Assembly (NCBI GenBank): GCA_033782935.1
Contig: JAWQEG010000710.1
Location: forward strand, 1,488,001 to 1,552,000
Source: Petrolisthes cinctipes
Taxonomy: Eukaryota; Arthropoda; Malacostraca; Decapoda; Porcellanidae
DNA length: 64,000 nt
Reading direction: 5' to 3'
In this document: one piece after another, positions 1 through 10,663 of the stretch
How the letters are laid out: every line of letters begins with the position of its first letter
Position numbering within the stretch: the stretch's first letter is position 1
Notes under the pieces: generated by a model
The model's input: only the letters and a program-made list of their open reading frames with translations
The model's database searches: none
What the model was told of the DNA's origin: nothing
Program-made: the position numbers and the translations under genes

Positions 1-860
1 ATGCCTATTCAGTAATAGAATGTTTTCAAAATACAGGCCCAAAACATGTTGAAAATCGATATTTTAGGTGCCCAAAGTCGATATGTGCATGTATCTTCTG
101 TACCCGTTTACATCTCAAATTCAGGATCAAAACACCTGAAAATTCGATATTTTTGGATCCCAGAAGCGATCTGTACATGCCTACTCAATGCTAGAATATT
201 TTCAAAATACAGGCCAAATACATGCTGAAAATCGATATTTTAGGTGCCTAAAGTCAATATGTGTATGCATCTTCTGCACCTGTTTATATCTCAAATTCAA
301 CCTCAAACACCCGAAAATTCGATATTTTTGGTCACAGAAGCGATCTGTACATGCCTAATCAGTGCTAGAATGTTTTCAAAATATAGGCTCAAAACATGCT
401 AAAAATCTATATTTTAAGTATCCAAAGTCGATATGTGCATGCATCTTCTGTACCCGTTTATACCTCAAATTAAGGCTCCAAACACCGGAAAATTCGATAT
501 TTTTGGGTCCCTGAAGCGATCTGTACATGCCTACTCAGTGCTAGAATATTTTCAAAATATAGGCTCAAAACATGCTAAAATTCGATATTTTAGGTGCCCA
601 AAGTCGATATCTCAAATTCAGGCACAAAACACCCGAAAATTCGATATTTGGGGGTCCCAGAAGCGATCTGTACATGCCTATTCAGATACAGGCCCAAAAC
701 ATGCTGAAAATCGATATTATTGGTGCCCAAAGTCAATATGTGTATGCATCTTCTGTACCCGTTTATATCTAAAATTCAATCTCCAAACACCCGAAAATTC
801 GATATTTTGGGGTCCCAGAAGCGATCTGTACATGCCTACTCAGTACTAGATTGTTTTCAA
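1..860 (+). repeat. Mosaic fragment of the 3.3-3.6 kb HOR
   Basis: Bases 1 to about 230 match 4,850-5,079 (offset 4,849). After a switch between about 220 and 247, bases to about 855 match 6,260-6,880 (offset about 6,020). After a second switch between about 850 and 895, the sequence matches 4,174 onward (offset 3,314). The block is therefore a rearranged HOR copy with at least two internal deletion or recombination junctions. The insert present at the equivalent site in the next two copies is absent here. Confidence 0.8.
798..812 (+). other. CENP-B-box-like sequence in half B (one example of many)
   Basis: The monomer half B usually reads TTCGATATTTTGGGG. Against the mammalian CENP-B box core (TTCG, then A, then CGGG at fixed spacing) it keeps TTCG and GGG but has T for the central A and G for the C, so 7 of 9 core bases agree. 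Half A lacks it. Variants reading TTCGATATTTCGGGG occur near 56,138, 57,680, 59,144, 61,740 and 63,203. CENP-B itself is a mammalian protein, so this may be coincidence. Confidence 0.3.
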
Positions 861-2632
861 AATATAGGCTCAAAACATGCTAAAAATCGATATTGTAGGT
901 GTACAAAGTCGATATGTGCATGCATATTCTGTACCCGTTTATATCCCAAATTCAGGCTTAAAACACCCGAAAAATCGATATTTTTGCTTCCCAGAAGCGA
1001 TCTGTACATACCTACTCCTTGCAAGAATATTTTCAAGATACAGACCCAAATCATGCTCAAAATCGATATTATATGTGCAAAAAGTCGATACGTGTATGCA
1101 TCTTTAGTACACGTTTATATCTCAAATTCAGGCTCAAAACACCCGAAAATGCGATATTTTTGGCTGCCAGAAGCGATCTGTACATGACTACTTAATGCTA
1201 GAATGTTTTCAAAATATAGGCTCAAAACATGCTAAAAATCGATATTTTAGGTGTCCAAAGTCGATATGTGCACGCATCTTCTGTCACCGTTTATATCCCA
1301 AATTCAGGCTCAAAAATCCCGAAAATTTGATATTTTTGGGTCCCAGTAGCGATCTGTCCATGCCTACTCAATGCTAGAATATTTTCAAAATACAGGCCAA
1401 ATACATGCTGAAAATTGATATTTTAGGTGCCCAAAGTCGATATGTTCATGCATCTTCAGTACCCGTTTATATCTCAAATTCAGGCTAAAAAAAGATGAAA
1501 ATTCGATATTTTTGCGTCCCAAAAGCAATCTGTACATGCCTACTCAGTAATAGAATGTTTTCAAAATACAGGCCCAAAACATGTTGAAAATCGATATTTT
1601 AGGTGCCCAAAGTCGATATGTGCATGTATCTTCTGTACCCGTTTACATCTCAAATTCAGGATCAAAACACCTGAAAATTCGATATTTATGGGTCCCAGAA
1701 TCGATCTGTACATGCCTACTCAATGTTAGAATATTTTCAAAGTGCAGGCAAAAAAAACAACTTGAAAATCGATATTTTAGGTGCCCAAAATCGATATGTG
1801 CATGCATCTTCAGTACCCGTTTATATCTTAAATTCAGGCTCAAAACCCCCGAAAATTCGATATTTTTGGATCCCAGAAGCGATCTGTACATGCCTACTCC
1901 ATGTTAGAGTATTTTCAAAATACAGGCCCAAAACATGCTGAAAATCGATATTTTAGGTGCTCAAAGTCAATATGTGCATGCATCTTCTGTGCCCGTTTAT
2001 ATATCAAATTCAGGCTCAAAACAACCGAAAATTCGATATATTTGGTTCCCATAAGCGATCTGTACATGCCTAATCCATGTTAAAGTATTTTCAAAGTACA
2101 GGCCCAATACATGCTGAAATTCGATATTTTATGTGCCCTTAGTCAATACGAGTGTGCATCTTCTGTTTCAGTTTATATCCCAAATTCTGGCTCAAAACTC
2201 CCGAATATTCGATTTTATTTTGGCCCAGAACCGATCTGTACATGCTTACTCCTTGCTAGAATTTTTTCAAGATACAGACCCAAAACATGCTCAAAATCGA
2301 TATTTTAGGTGCAAAAAGTCAATATGTGCATGCATCTTCTGCACTCGTTTATATCCCAAATGCAACCTCAAACACCCTAAAATTCGATATTTTTGGGTCC
2401 CAGAAGCGATCTGTACATGCCTACTCAGTGCTAGAATGTTTTCAAAATATAGGCTCAAAACATGATAAAAATCTATATTTTAAGTGTCCAAAGTCGATAT
2501 GTGCATGCATCTTCTGTACCCGTTTATACCTCAAATTCAGGCTCAAAACACCCGAAAATTCGATATTTTTGGGTCCCTGAAGCGATCTGTACATGCCTAC
2601 TCAGTGCTAGAATATTTTCAAAATATAGGCCC

Positions 2633-2779
2633 AAAACATGCTAAAAATCGATATTTTAGGTGCCCAAAGTCGATATCTCAAATCCAGGCACAAAACACCC
2701 GTAAATTCGATATTTTGGGGTCCCAGAAGCGATCTATACATACCTACTCCGTGTTAGAGTATTTTAAAAATACAGGCCC
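2633..2779 (+). repeat. Short monomer form, 147 bp (29-bp deletion in half A)
   Basis: The spacing between successive AAAACAT starts here is 147 bp. The sequence passes from GTCGATAT straight to CTCAAAT. This removes the 29 bp that hold the TGCATGCA palindrome and the TACCCGTTTATAT block. The deletion is flanked by ATAT on both sides in full-length monomers, as expected of slippage or microhomology-mediated loss. The same junction recurs dozens of times, for example near 5,808, 9,415, 14,235, 15,600 and 49,255, so it is one old deletion that spread by amplification. Confidence 0.9.
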
Positions 2780-3871
2780 AAAACATACTGAAAATCGATC
2801 TTTTTGGTGCCCAAAAGTCGATATGTGCATGCATCTTCTGTACCCGCTTATATCCCAAATTTAACCTTAAAACACCCGAAAATTCGATATTTTTGGGTCC
2901 CAGAAGCGATCTGTACATGCCTACTCAGTGCTAGAATGTTTTCAAAATACAGGCCCAAAACATGCTAAAAATCGATATTTTAAGTGTCCTAAGTCGATAT
3001 GTGCATGAATCTTCTGTACCCATTTTTATCTCAAATTCAGGCTCCAAACACCCGAATATTCGATATTTTGGGGTCCCAGAAGAGATCTGTACATACTTAC
3101 CTAGATACAGGCCCAAAACATGCTGAAAATCGATATTTTAGGTGCCTAAAGTCAATATGTGTATGCATCTTCTGCACCCGTTTATATCCCAAATTCAACC
3201 TCAAACACCCGAAAATTCGATATTTTTTGGTCACAGAAGCGATCTGTACATGCCTAATCAGTGCTAGAATGTTTTCAAAATATAGGCTCAAAACATGCTA
3301 AAAATCTATATTTTAAGTGTCCAAAGTCGATATGTGCATGCATCTTCTGTACCCGTTTATACCTCAAATTAAGGCTCCAAACACCGGAAAATTCGATATT
3401 TTTGGGTCCCTGAAGCGATCTGCACATGCCTACTCAGTGCTAGATTGTTTTCAAAATATAGGCTCAAAACATGCTAAAAATCGATATTTTAAGTGCCCAA
3501 AGTCAATATGTGCATGCATCTTCTGTACCCATTTCTATCCCAAATTCAGGCTCAAAACACCCGAAAATTCGATATTTTTGGGTCCCAGAAGCGATTTATA
3601 CATGTCTACTCAGTGCTAGAATATTTTCAAAATAAAGGCCCAAAACATGCTGAAAATCGATATTTTATGTGTCCAAAGTCAATATAAGCATGCATCTTCA
3701 GTACCTGTTTATATCTCAAATTCATGCTCAAAACACCCGAAAATTCGATATATTTGGGTCCCAGAAACGATCTGTACATACCTACTCCTTGCTAGAAATT
3801 TTTCAAGATACAAACCCAAAACATGAACAAAATCGATATCTTAGGTGCAAAAAGTCGATATGTGCATGCAT

Positions 3872-4069
3872 TTTTTTTTTTTTTTTTTTTTTTTTTTTCT
3901 ATACCTCAACCTCGGGGCTATAGGCTATCAGTAGCCCGTGACTCTTGCGAGGCCCCGAGATTATTGGGTGTCGCACTTGATGAGACAGTGGAGCTCCGTG
4001 GTGATGGTACCGTAGCTTCTCTTCTGTCCCACTAGATGACGACACCTTATTTATCCACGTCACTATATA
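3872..4069 (-). mobile_element. SINE-like retroposon insertion, poly(A) tail on minus strand
   Basis: About 198 bp unlike the satellite interrupts a monomer between GTGCATGCAT and TACCCGTTTATAT. It starts with a run of about 27 T (minus-strand poly(A)), then a GC-richer body. The body folds: CTCGGGGC at 3,911-3,918 pairs with GCCCCGAG at 3,952-3,959 and encloses a GGCTA/TAGCC hairpin at 3,923-3,936. GGTGTCG at 3,967-3,973 pairs with CGACACC at 4,040-4,046 and encloses GACAG/CTGTC at 3,984-3,988 and 4,024-4,028. On the minus strand, TCTAGTGGG (4,036-4,028) resembles a tRNA-type A box, and GGTACCATCACC (4,011-4,000) weakly resembles a B box, but their spacing is too short. I see no target-site duplication; six monomer bases (CTTCTG) are missing instead. 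A poly(A)-tailed non-autonomous retroposon is the best reading. A processed structured RNA is the alternative. The family is not recognised. Confidence 0.72.
3911..4046. other. Two predicted stem structures in the insert body
   Basis: The first stem is the 8-bp CTCGGGGC/GCCCCGAG pair spanning 3,911-3,959, with an inner 5-bp hairpin and TCAG loop at 3,923-3,936. The second is the 7-bp GGTGTCG/CGACACC pair spanning 3,967-4,046, with an inner 5-bp GACAG/CTGTC pair. They tile the body almost end to end, which suggests descent from a structured RNA. In copy 2 the inner loop has changed C to T (TTAG) while both arms are kept. This was done by eye with no energy calculation. Confidence 0.55.
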
Positions 4070-6092
4070 TACCCGTTTATATATGAAATTCAGGCTCAAA
4101 ACATTCGAAAATTCGATATTTTTTGGTCCCAGAACTAATCTGTACACACCTAGTCAGTGCTAGAATGTTTTCAAAATATAGGCTCAAAACATGGTAAAAA
4201 TCGATATTGTAGGTGTACAAAGTCGATATGTGCATGCATATTCTGTACCCGTTTATATCCCAAATTCAGGCTTAAAACACCCGAAAAATCGATATTTTTG
4301 CTTCCCAGAAGCGATCTGTACATACCTACTCCTTGCAAGAATATTTTCAAGATACAGACCCAAATCATGCTCAAAATCGATATTATATGTGCAAAAAGTC
4401 GATACGTGTATGCATCTTTAGTACACGTTTATATCTCAAATTCAGGCTCAAAACACCCGAAAATGCGATATTTTTGGCTGCCAGAAGCGATCTGTACATG
4501 CCTACTTAATGCTAGAATGTTTTCAAAATATAGGCTCAAAACATGCTAAAAATCGATATTTTAGGTGTCCAAAGTCGATATGTGCACGCATCTTCTGTCC
4601 CCGTTTATATCCCAAATTCAGGCTCAAAAAACCCGAAAATTTGATATTTTTGGGTCCCAGGAGCGATCTGTCCATGCCTACTCAATGCTAGAATATTTTC
4701 AAAATACAGGCCAAATACATGCTGAAAATTGATATTTTAGGTGCCCAAAGTCGATATGTTCATGCATCTTCAGTACCCGTTTATATCTCAAATTCAGGCT
4801 AAAAAAAGATGAAAATTCGATATTTTTGCGTCCCAAAAGCAATCTGTACATGCCTATTCAGTAATAGAATGTTTTCAAAATACAGGCCCAAAACATGTTG
4901 AAAATCGATATTTTAGGTGCCCAAAGTCGATATGTGCATGTATCTTCTGTACCCGTTTACATCTCAAATTCAGGATCAAAACACCTGAAAATTCGATATT
5001 TTTGGATCCCAGAAGCGATCTGTACATGCCTACTCAATGCTAGAATATTTTCAAAATACAGGCCAAATACATGCTGAAAATCGATATTTTAGGTGCTCAA
5101 AGTCAATATGTGCATGCATCTTCTGTGCCCGTTTATATATCAAATTCAGGCTCAAAACAACCGAAAATTCGATATATTTGGTTCCCATAAGCGATCTGTA
5201 CATGCCTAATCCGTGTTAAAGTATTTTCAAAGTACAGGCCCAAAACATGCTGAAATTCGATATTTTATGTGCCCTTAGTCAATACGAGTATGCATCTTCT
5301 GTTTCAGTTTATATCCCAAATTCTGGCTCAAAACTCCCGAATATTCGATTTTATTTTGGCCCAGAACCGATCTGTACATGCTTACTCCTTGCTAGAATTT
5401 TTTCAAGATACAGACCCAAAACATGCTCAAAATCGATATTTTAGGTGCAAAAAGTCAATATGTGCATGCATCTTCTGCACTCGTTTATATCCCAAATGCA
5501 ACCTCAAACACCCTAAAATTCGATATTTTTGGGTCCCAGAAGCGATCTGTACATGCCTAATCAGTGCTAGAATGTTTTCAAAATAAAGGCTCAAAACATG
5601 CTAAAAATCTATATTTTAAGTGTCCAAAGTCGATATGTGCATGCATCTTCTGTACCCGTTTATACCTCAAATTCAGGCTCAAAACACCCGAAAATTCGAT
5701 ATTTTTGGGTCCCTGAAGCGATCTGTACATGCCTACTCAGTGCTAGAATATTTTCAAAATATAGGCCCAAAACATGCTAAAAATCGATATTTTAGGTGCC
5801 CAAAGTCGATATATCAAATCCAGGCACAAAACACCCGTAAATTCGATATTTTGGGGTCCCAGAAGCGATCCATACATACCTACTCCGTGTTAGAGTATTT
5901 TAAAAATACAGGCCAAAAACATACTGAAAATCGATCTTTTAGGTGCCCAAAAGTCGATATGTGCATGCATCTTCTGTACCCGCTTATATCCCAAATTTAA
6001 CCTTAAAACACCCGAAAATTCGATATTTTTGGGTCCCAGAAGCGATCTGTACATGCCTACTCAGTGCTAGAATGTTTTCAAAATACAGGCCC

Positions 6093-6250
6093 AAAACATG
6101 CTAAAAATCGATATTTTAAGTGTCCTAAGTCGATATGTGCATGAATCTTCTGTACCCATTTTTATCTCAAATTCAGGCTCCAAACACCCGAATATTCGAT
6201 ATTTTGGGGTCCCAGAAGCGATCTGTACATACTTACCTAGATACAGGCCC
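6093..6250 (+). repeat. Short monomer form, 158 bp (18-bp deletion in half B tail)
   Basis: Monomer starts at 6,093 and 6,251 are 158 bp apart. The half B tail runs directly from the CCTACT/CCTACC region into AGATACAGG, losing the 18 bp that normally hold TGCTAG and TATTTTC. In this example the junction reads CCTAGATACAGG. Elsewhere it reads CTCAGATACAGG or CTCAAATACAGG, so several sublineages of the same deletion exist. Confidence 0.88.
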
Positions 6251-7312
6251 AAAACGTGCTGAAAATCGATATTTTAGGTGCCTAAAGTCAATATGTGTAT
6301 GCATCTTCTGCACCCGTTTATATCCCAAATTCAACCTCAAACACCCGAAAATTCGATATTTTTTGGTCACAGAAGCGATCTGTACATGCCTAATCAGTGC
6401 TAGAATGTTTTCAAAATATAGGCTCAAAACATGCTAAAAATCTATATTTTAAGTGTCCAAAGTCGATATGTGCATGCATCTTCTGTACCCGTTTATACCT
6501 CAAATTAAGGCTCCAAACACCGGAAAATTCGATATTTTTGGGTCCCTGAAGCGATCTGTACATGCCTACTCAGTGCTAGAATATTTCCAAAATATAGGCT
6601 CAAAACATGCTAAAATTCGATATTTTAGGTGCCCAAAGTCGATATCTCAAATTCAGGCACAAAACACCCGAAAATTCGATATTTGGGGGTCCCAGAAGCG
6701 ATCTGTACATGCCTATTCAGATACAGGCCCAAAACATGCTGAAAATCGATATTATTGGTGCCCAAAGTCAATATGTGTATGCATCTTCTGTACCCGTTTA
6801 TATCTCAAATTCAATCTCCAAACACCCGAAAATTCGATATTTTGGGGTCCCAGAAGCGATCTGTACATGCCTACTCAGTCCTAGATTGTTTTCAAAATAT
6901 AGGCTCAAAACATGCTAAAAATCGATATTTTAAGTGCCCAAAGTCAATATGTGCATGCATCTTCTGTACCCATTTCTATCCCAAATTCAGGCTCAAAACA
7001 CCCGAAAATTCGATATTTTTGGGTCCCAGAAGCGATTTTTACATGTATACTCAGTGCTAGAATATTTTCAAAATAAAGGCCCAAAACATGCTGAAAATCG
7101 ATATTTTATGTGTCCAAAGTCAATATAAGCATGCATCTTCAGTACCTGTTTATATCTCAAATTCATGCTCAAAACACCCGAAAATTCGATATATTTGGGT
7201 CCCAGAAACGATCTGTACATACCTACTCCTTGCTAGAAATTTTTCAAGATACAAACCCAAAACATGAACAAAATCGATATCTTAGGTGCAAAAAGTCGAT
7301 ATGTGCATGCAT

Positions 7313-7500
7313 TTTTTTTTTTTTTTTTTTTTTTTCTCAACCTCGGGGCTATAGGCTATTAGTAGCCCGTGACTCTTGCGAGGCCCCGAGATTATTGGGT
7401 GTCGCACTGGATGAGACAGTGGAGCTCCGTGGTGATGGTACCGTAGCTTCTCTTCTGTCCCACTAGATGACGACACCTTATTTATCCACGTCACTATATA
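7313..7500 (-). mobile_element. SINE-like retroposon, second copy from HOR duplication
   Basis: This copy has the same body and exactly the same satellite junctions as the insert at 3.9 kb. The flanking monomers on both sides also match (offset 3,441 on the left, 3,430-3,431 on the right). It is therefore a product of HOR duplication, not a second insertion. The T tract is shorter (about 23) and the segment reading CTATAC in the first copy is lost next to it. I noticed two substitutions: CTATTAG for CTATCAG, and CACTGGAT for CACTTGAT. The long stem is intact (CTCGGGGC at 7,342-7,349, GCCCCGAG at 7,383-7,390). Confidence 0.75.
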
Positions 7501-7604
7501 TACCCGTTTATATATGAAATTCAGGCTCAAAACATTCGAAAATTCGATATTTTTTGGTCCCAGAACTAATCTGTACACACCTAGTCAGTGCTAGAATGTT
7601 TTCA

Positions 7605-10540
7605 AAATATAGGCTCAAAACATGGTAAAAATCGATATTGTAGGTGTACAAAGTCGATATGTGCATGCATATTCTGTACCCGTTTATATCCCAAATTCAG
7701 GCTTAAAACACCGAAAAATCGATATTTTTGCTTCCCAGAAGCGATCTGTACATACCTACTCCTTGCAAGAATATTTTCAAGATACAGACCCAAATCATGC
7801 TCAAAATCGATATTATATGTGCAAAAAGTCGATACGTGTATGCATCTTTAGTACACGTTTATATCTCAAATTCAGGCTCAAAACACCCGAAAATGCGATA
7901 TTTTTGGCTGCCAGAAGCGATCTGTACATGCCTACTTAATGCTAGAATGTTTTCAAAATATAGGCTCAAAACATGCTAAAAATCGATATTTTAGGTGTCC
8001 AAAGTCGATATGTGCACGCATCTTCTGTCCCCGTTTATATCCCAAATTCAGGCTCAAAAAACCCGAAAATTTGATATTTTTGGGTCCCAGGAGCGATCTG
8101 TCCATGCCTACTCAATGCTAGAATATTTTCAAAATACAGGCCAAATACATGCTGAAAATTGATATTTTAGGTGCCCAAAGTCGATATGTTCATGCATCTT
8201 CAGTACCCGTTTATATCTCAAATTCAGGCTAAAAAAAGATGAAAATTCGATATTTTTGCGTCCCAAAAGCAATCTGTACATGCCTACTCAGTAATAGAAT
8301 GTTTTCAAAATACAGGCCCAAAACATGTTGAAAATCGATATTTTAGGTGCCCAAAGTCGATATGTGCATGTATCTTCTGTACCCGTTTACATCTCAAATT
8401 CAGGATCAAAACACCTGAAAATTCGATATTTTTGGGTCCCAGAAGCGATCTGTACATGCCTACTCAATGTTAGAATATTTTCAAAGTGCAGGCAAAAAAA
8501 CAACTTGAAAATCGATATTTTAGGTGCCCAAAATCGATATGCGCATGCATCTTCAGTACCCGTTTATATCTTAAATTCAGGCTCAAAACACCCGAAAATT
8601 CGATATTTTTGGATCACAGAAGCGATCTGTACATGCCTACTCCATGTTAGAGTATTTTCAAAATACAGGCCCAAAACATGCTGAAAATCGATATTTTAGG
8701 TTCCCAATGTCAATATGTGCATGCATCTTCTGTACCCGTTTATATATCAAATTCAGGCTCAAAACAACCGAAAATTCGATATATTTGGTTCCCATAAGCG
8801 ATCTGTACATGCCTAATCCGTGTTAGAGTATTTTCAAAGTACAGGCCCAAAACATGCTGAAATTCGATATTTTATGTGACCTAAGTCAATACAAGTATGC
8901 ATCTTCTATTTCAGTTTATATCCCAAATTCTGGCTCAAAACTCCCGAATATTCGATTTTATTTTGGCCCAGAACCGATCTGTACATGCTTACTCCTTGCT
9001 AGAATTTTTTCAAGATACAGACCCAAAACATGCTCAAAATCGATATTTTAGGTGCAAAAAGTCAATATGTGCATGCATCTTCTGCACTCGTTTATATCCC
9101 AAATTCAACCTCAAACACCCTAAAATTCGATATTTTTGGGTCCCAGAAGCGATCTGTACATGCCTAATCAGTGCTAGAATGTGTTCAAAATATAGGCTCA
9201 AAACATGCTAAAAATCTATATTTTAAGTGTCCAAAGTCGATATGTGCATGCATCTTCTGTACCCGTTTATACCTCAAATTCAGGCTCAAAACACCCGAAA
9301 ATTCGATATTTTTGGGTCCCTGAAGCGATCTGTACATGCCTACTCAGTGCTAGAATATTTTCAAAATATAGGCCCAAAACATGCTAAAAATCGATATTTT
9401 AGGTGCCCAAAGTCGATATCTCAAATCCAGGCACAAAACACCCGAAAATTCGATATTTTGGGGTCCCAGAAGCGATCTATACATACCTACTCCGTGTTAG
9501 AGTATTTTAAAAATACAGGCCCAAAACATACTGAAAATCGATCTTTTAGGTGCCCAAAAGTCGATATGTGCATGCATCTTCTGTACCCGCTTATATCCCA
9601 AATTTAACCTTAAAACACCCGAAAATTCGATATTTTTGGGTCCCAGAAGCGATCTGTACATGCCTACTCAGTGCTAGAATGTTTTCAAAATACAGGCCCA
9701 AAACATGCTAAAAATCGATATTTTAAGTGTCCTAAGTCGATATGTGCATGAATCTTCTGTACCCATTTTTATCTCAAATTCAGGCTCCAAACACCCGAAT
9801 ATTCGATATTTTGGGGTCCCAGAAGCGATCTGTACATACCTACCTAGATACAGGCCCAAAACATGCTGAAAATCGATATTTTAGGTGCCTAAAGTCAATA
9901 TGTGTATGCATCTTCTGCACCCGTTTATATCCCAAATTCAACCTCAAACACCCGAAAATTCGATATTTTTTGGTCACAGAAGCGATCTGTACATGCCTAA
10001 TCAGTGCTATAATGTTTTCAAAATATAGGCTCAAAACATGCTAAAAATCTATATTTTAAGTGTCCAAAGTCGATATGTGCATGCATCTTCTGTACCCGTT
10101 TATACCTCAAATTAAGGCTCCAAACACCGGAAAATTCGATATTTTTGGGTCCCTGAAGCGATCTGTACATGCCTACTCAGTGGTAGAATATTTTCAAAAT
10201 ATAGGCTCAAAACATGCTAAAATTCGATATTTTACTTGCCCAAAGTCGATATCTCAAATTCAGGCACAAAACACCCGAAAATTCGATATTTGGGGGTCCC
10301 AGAAGCGATCTGTACATGCCTACGCAGATACAGGCCCAAAACATGCTGAAAATCGATATTATTGGTGCCCAAAGTCAATATGTGTATGCATCTTCTGTAC
10401 CCGTTTATATCTCAAATTCAATCTGCAAACACCCGAAAATTCGATATTTTTGGGACCCAGAAGCGATCTGTACATGCCTACTCAGTACTAGATTGTTTTC
10501 AAAATATAGGCTCAAAACATGCTAAAAATTGATATTTTAA
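7605..10540 (+). repeat. 3.3-3.6 kb HOR, copy C (partial)
   Basis: It matches copy B at offset 3,430 to about 8,460, then at 3,607 through about 10,490. The 177-bp step is the extra monomer shared with copy A. Around 10,500-10,540 the match to copy B ends and the array passes into shorter HORs, so the insert-bearing end of this unit is missing. Confidence 0.83.
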
Positions 10541-10663
10541 GTGCCCAAAGTTAATATGTGCATGCATCTTACGTACCCGTTTATATCTCAAATTCAGGCT
10601 CAAAACACTCGAAAATTCGATGTTTTGGGGTCCCAGAAGCGATCTGTACATGCCTACTCAGTG

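Larger units (their letters stand above)
860..4173 (+). repeat. 3.3-3.6 kb HOR, copy A (about 3,314 bp)
   Basis: It matches copy B at offset 3,314 up to about 1,735, at offset 3,136 from about 1,900 to 3,430, and at offset 3,441 from about 3,490 to 3,870. The first step means copy A has one extra monomer of 178 bp near 1,735-1,912. That monomer is also present in copy C. The second step means copy A lacks 305 bp relative to B near 3,440, which equals two monomers carrying one 29-bp and one 18-bp deletion. The copy ends with the inserted element and its divergent flanking monomer. Confidence 0.85.
4174..7604 (+). repeat. 3.3-3.6 kb HOR, copy B (about 3,430 bp)
   Basis: It begins with the distinctive GATATTGTAGGTGTAC monomer near 4,204, which recurs at 890 and 7,635. 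It lacks the single monomer found in copies A and C after position 5,060, where a GCAGGC-A-tract linker would be. It contains 29-bp-deleted, 18-bp-deleted and doubly deleted monomers, and it ends with the second copy of the inserted element. Confidence 0.87.

Noticed and set aside
3872..4069. Insert as a 7SL- or 5S-derived element
   Set aside because: A few short words (for example GGGTGTCGCAC) recall 7SL RNA, but order and spacing do not hold and no 5S internal promoter is visible.
3872..4069. Insert as a miniature inverted-repeat DNA transposon
   Set aside because: There are no matching terminal inverted repeats at its ends and no target-site duplication, and the long homopolymer end fits a poly(A) tail better.
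4047..4069. TATATATA and ACGTGG at the insert's minus-strand start as a real promoter
   Set aside because: TATATATA is partly created by the junction with the monomer, and a single ACGT core in about 200 bp is weak evidence.
7282..7578. Minus-strand 98-codon frame through the insert and its lysine run
   Set aside because: The lysines are the translated poly(A) tail and the ends are satellite; it is an artefact of the retroposon-like insert.
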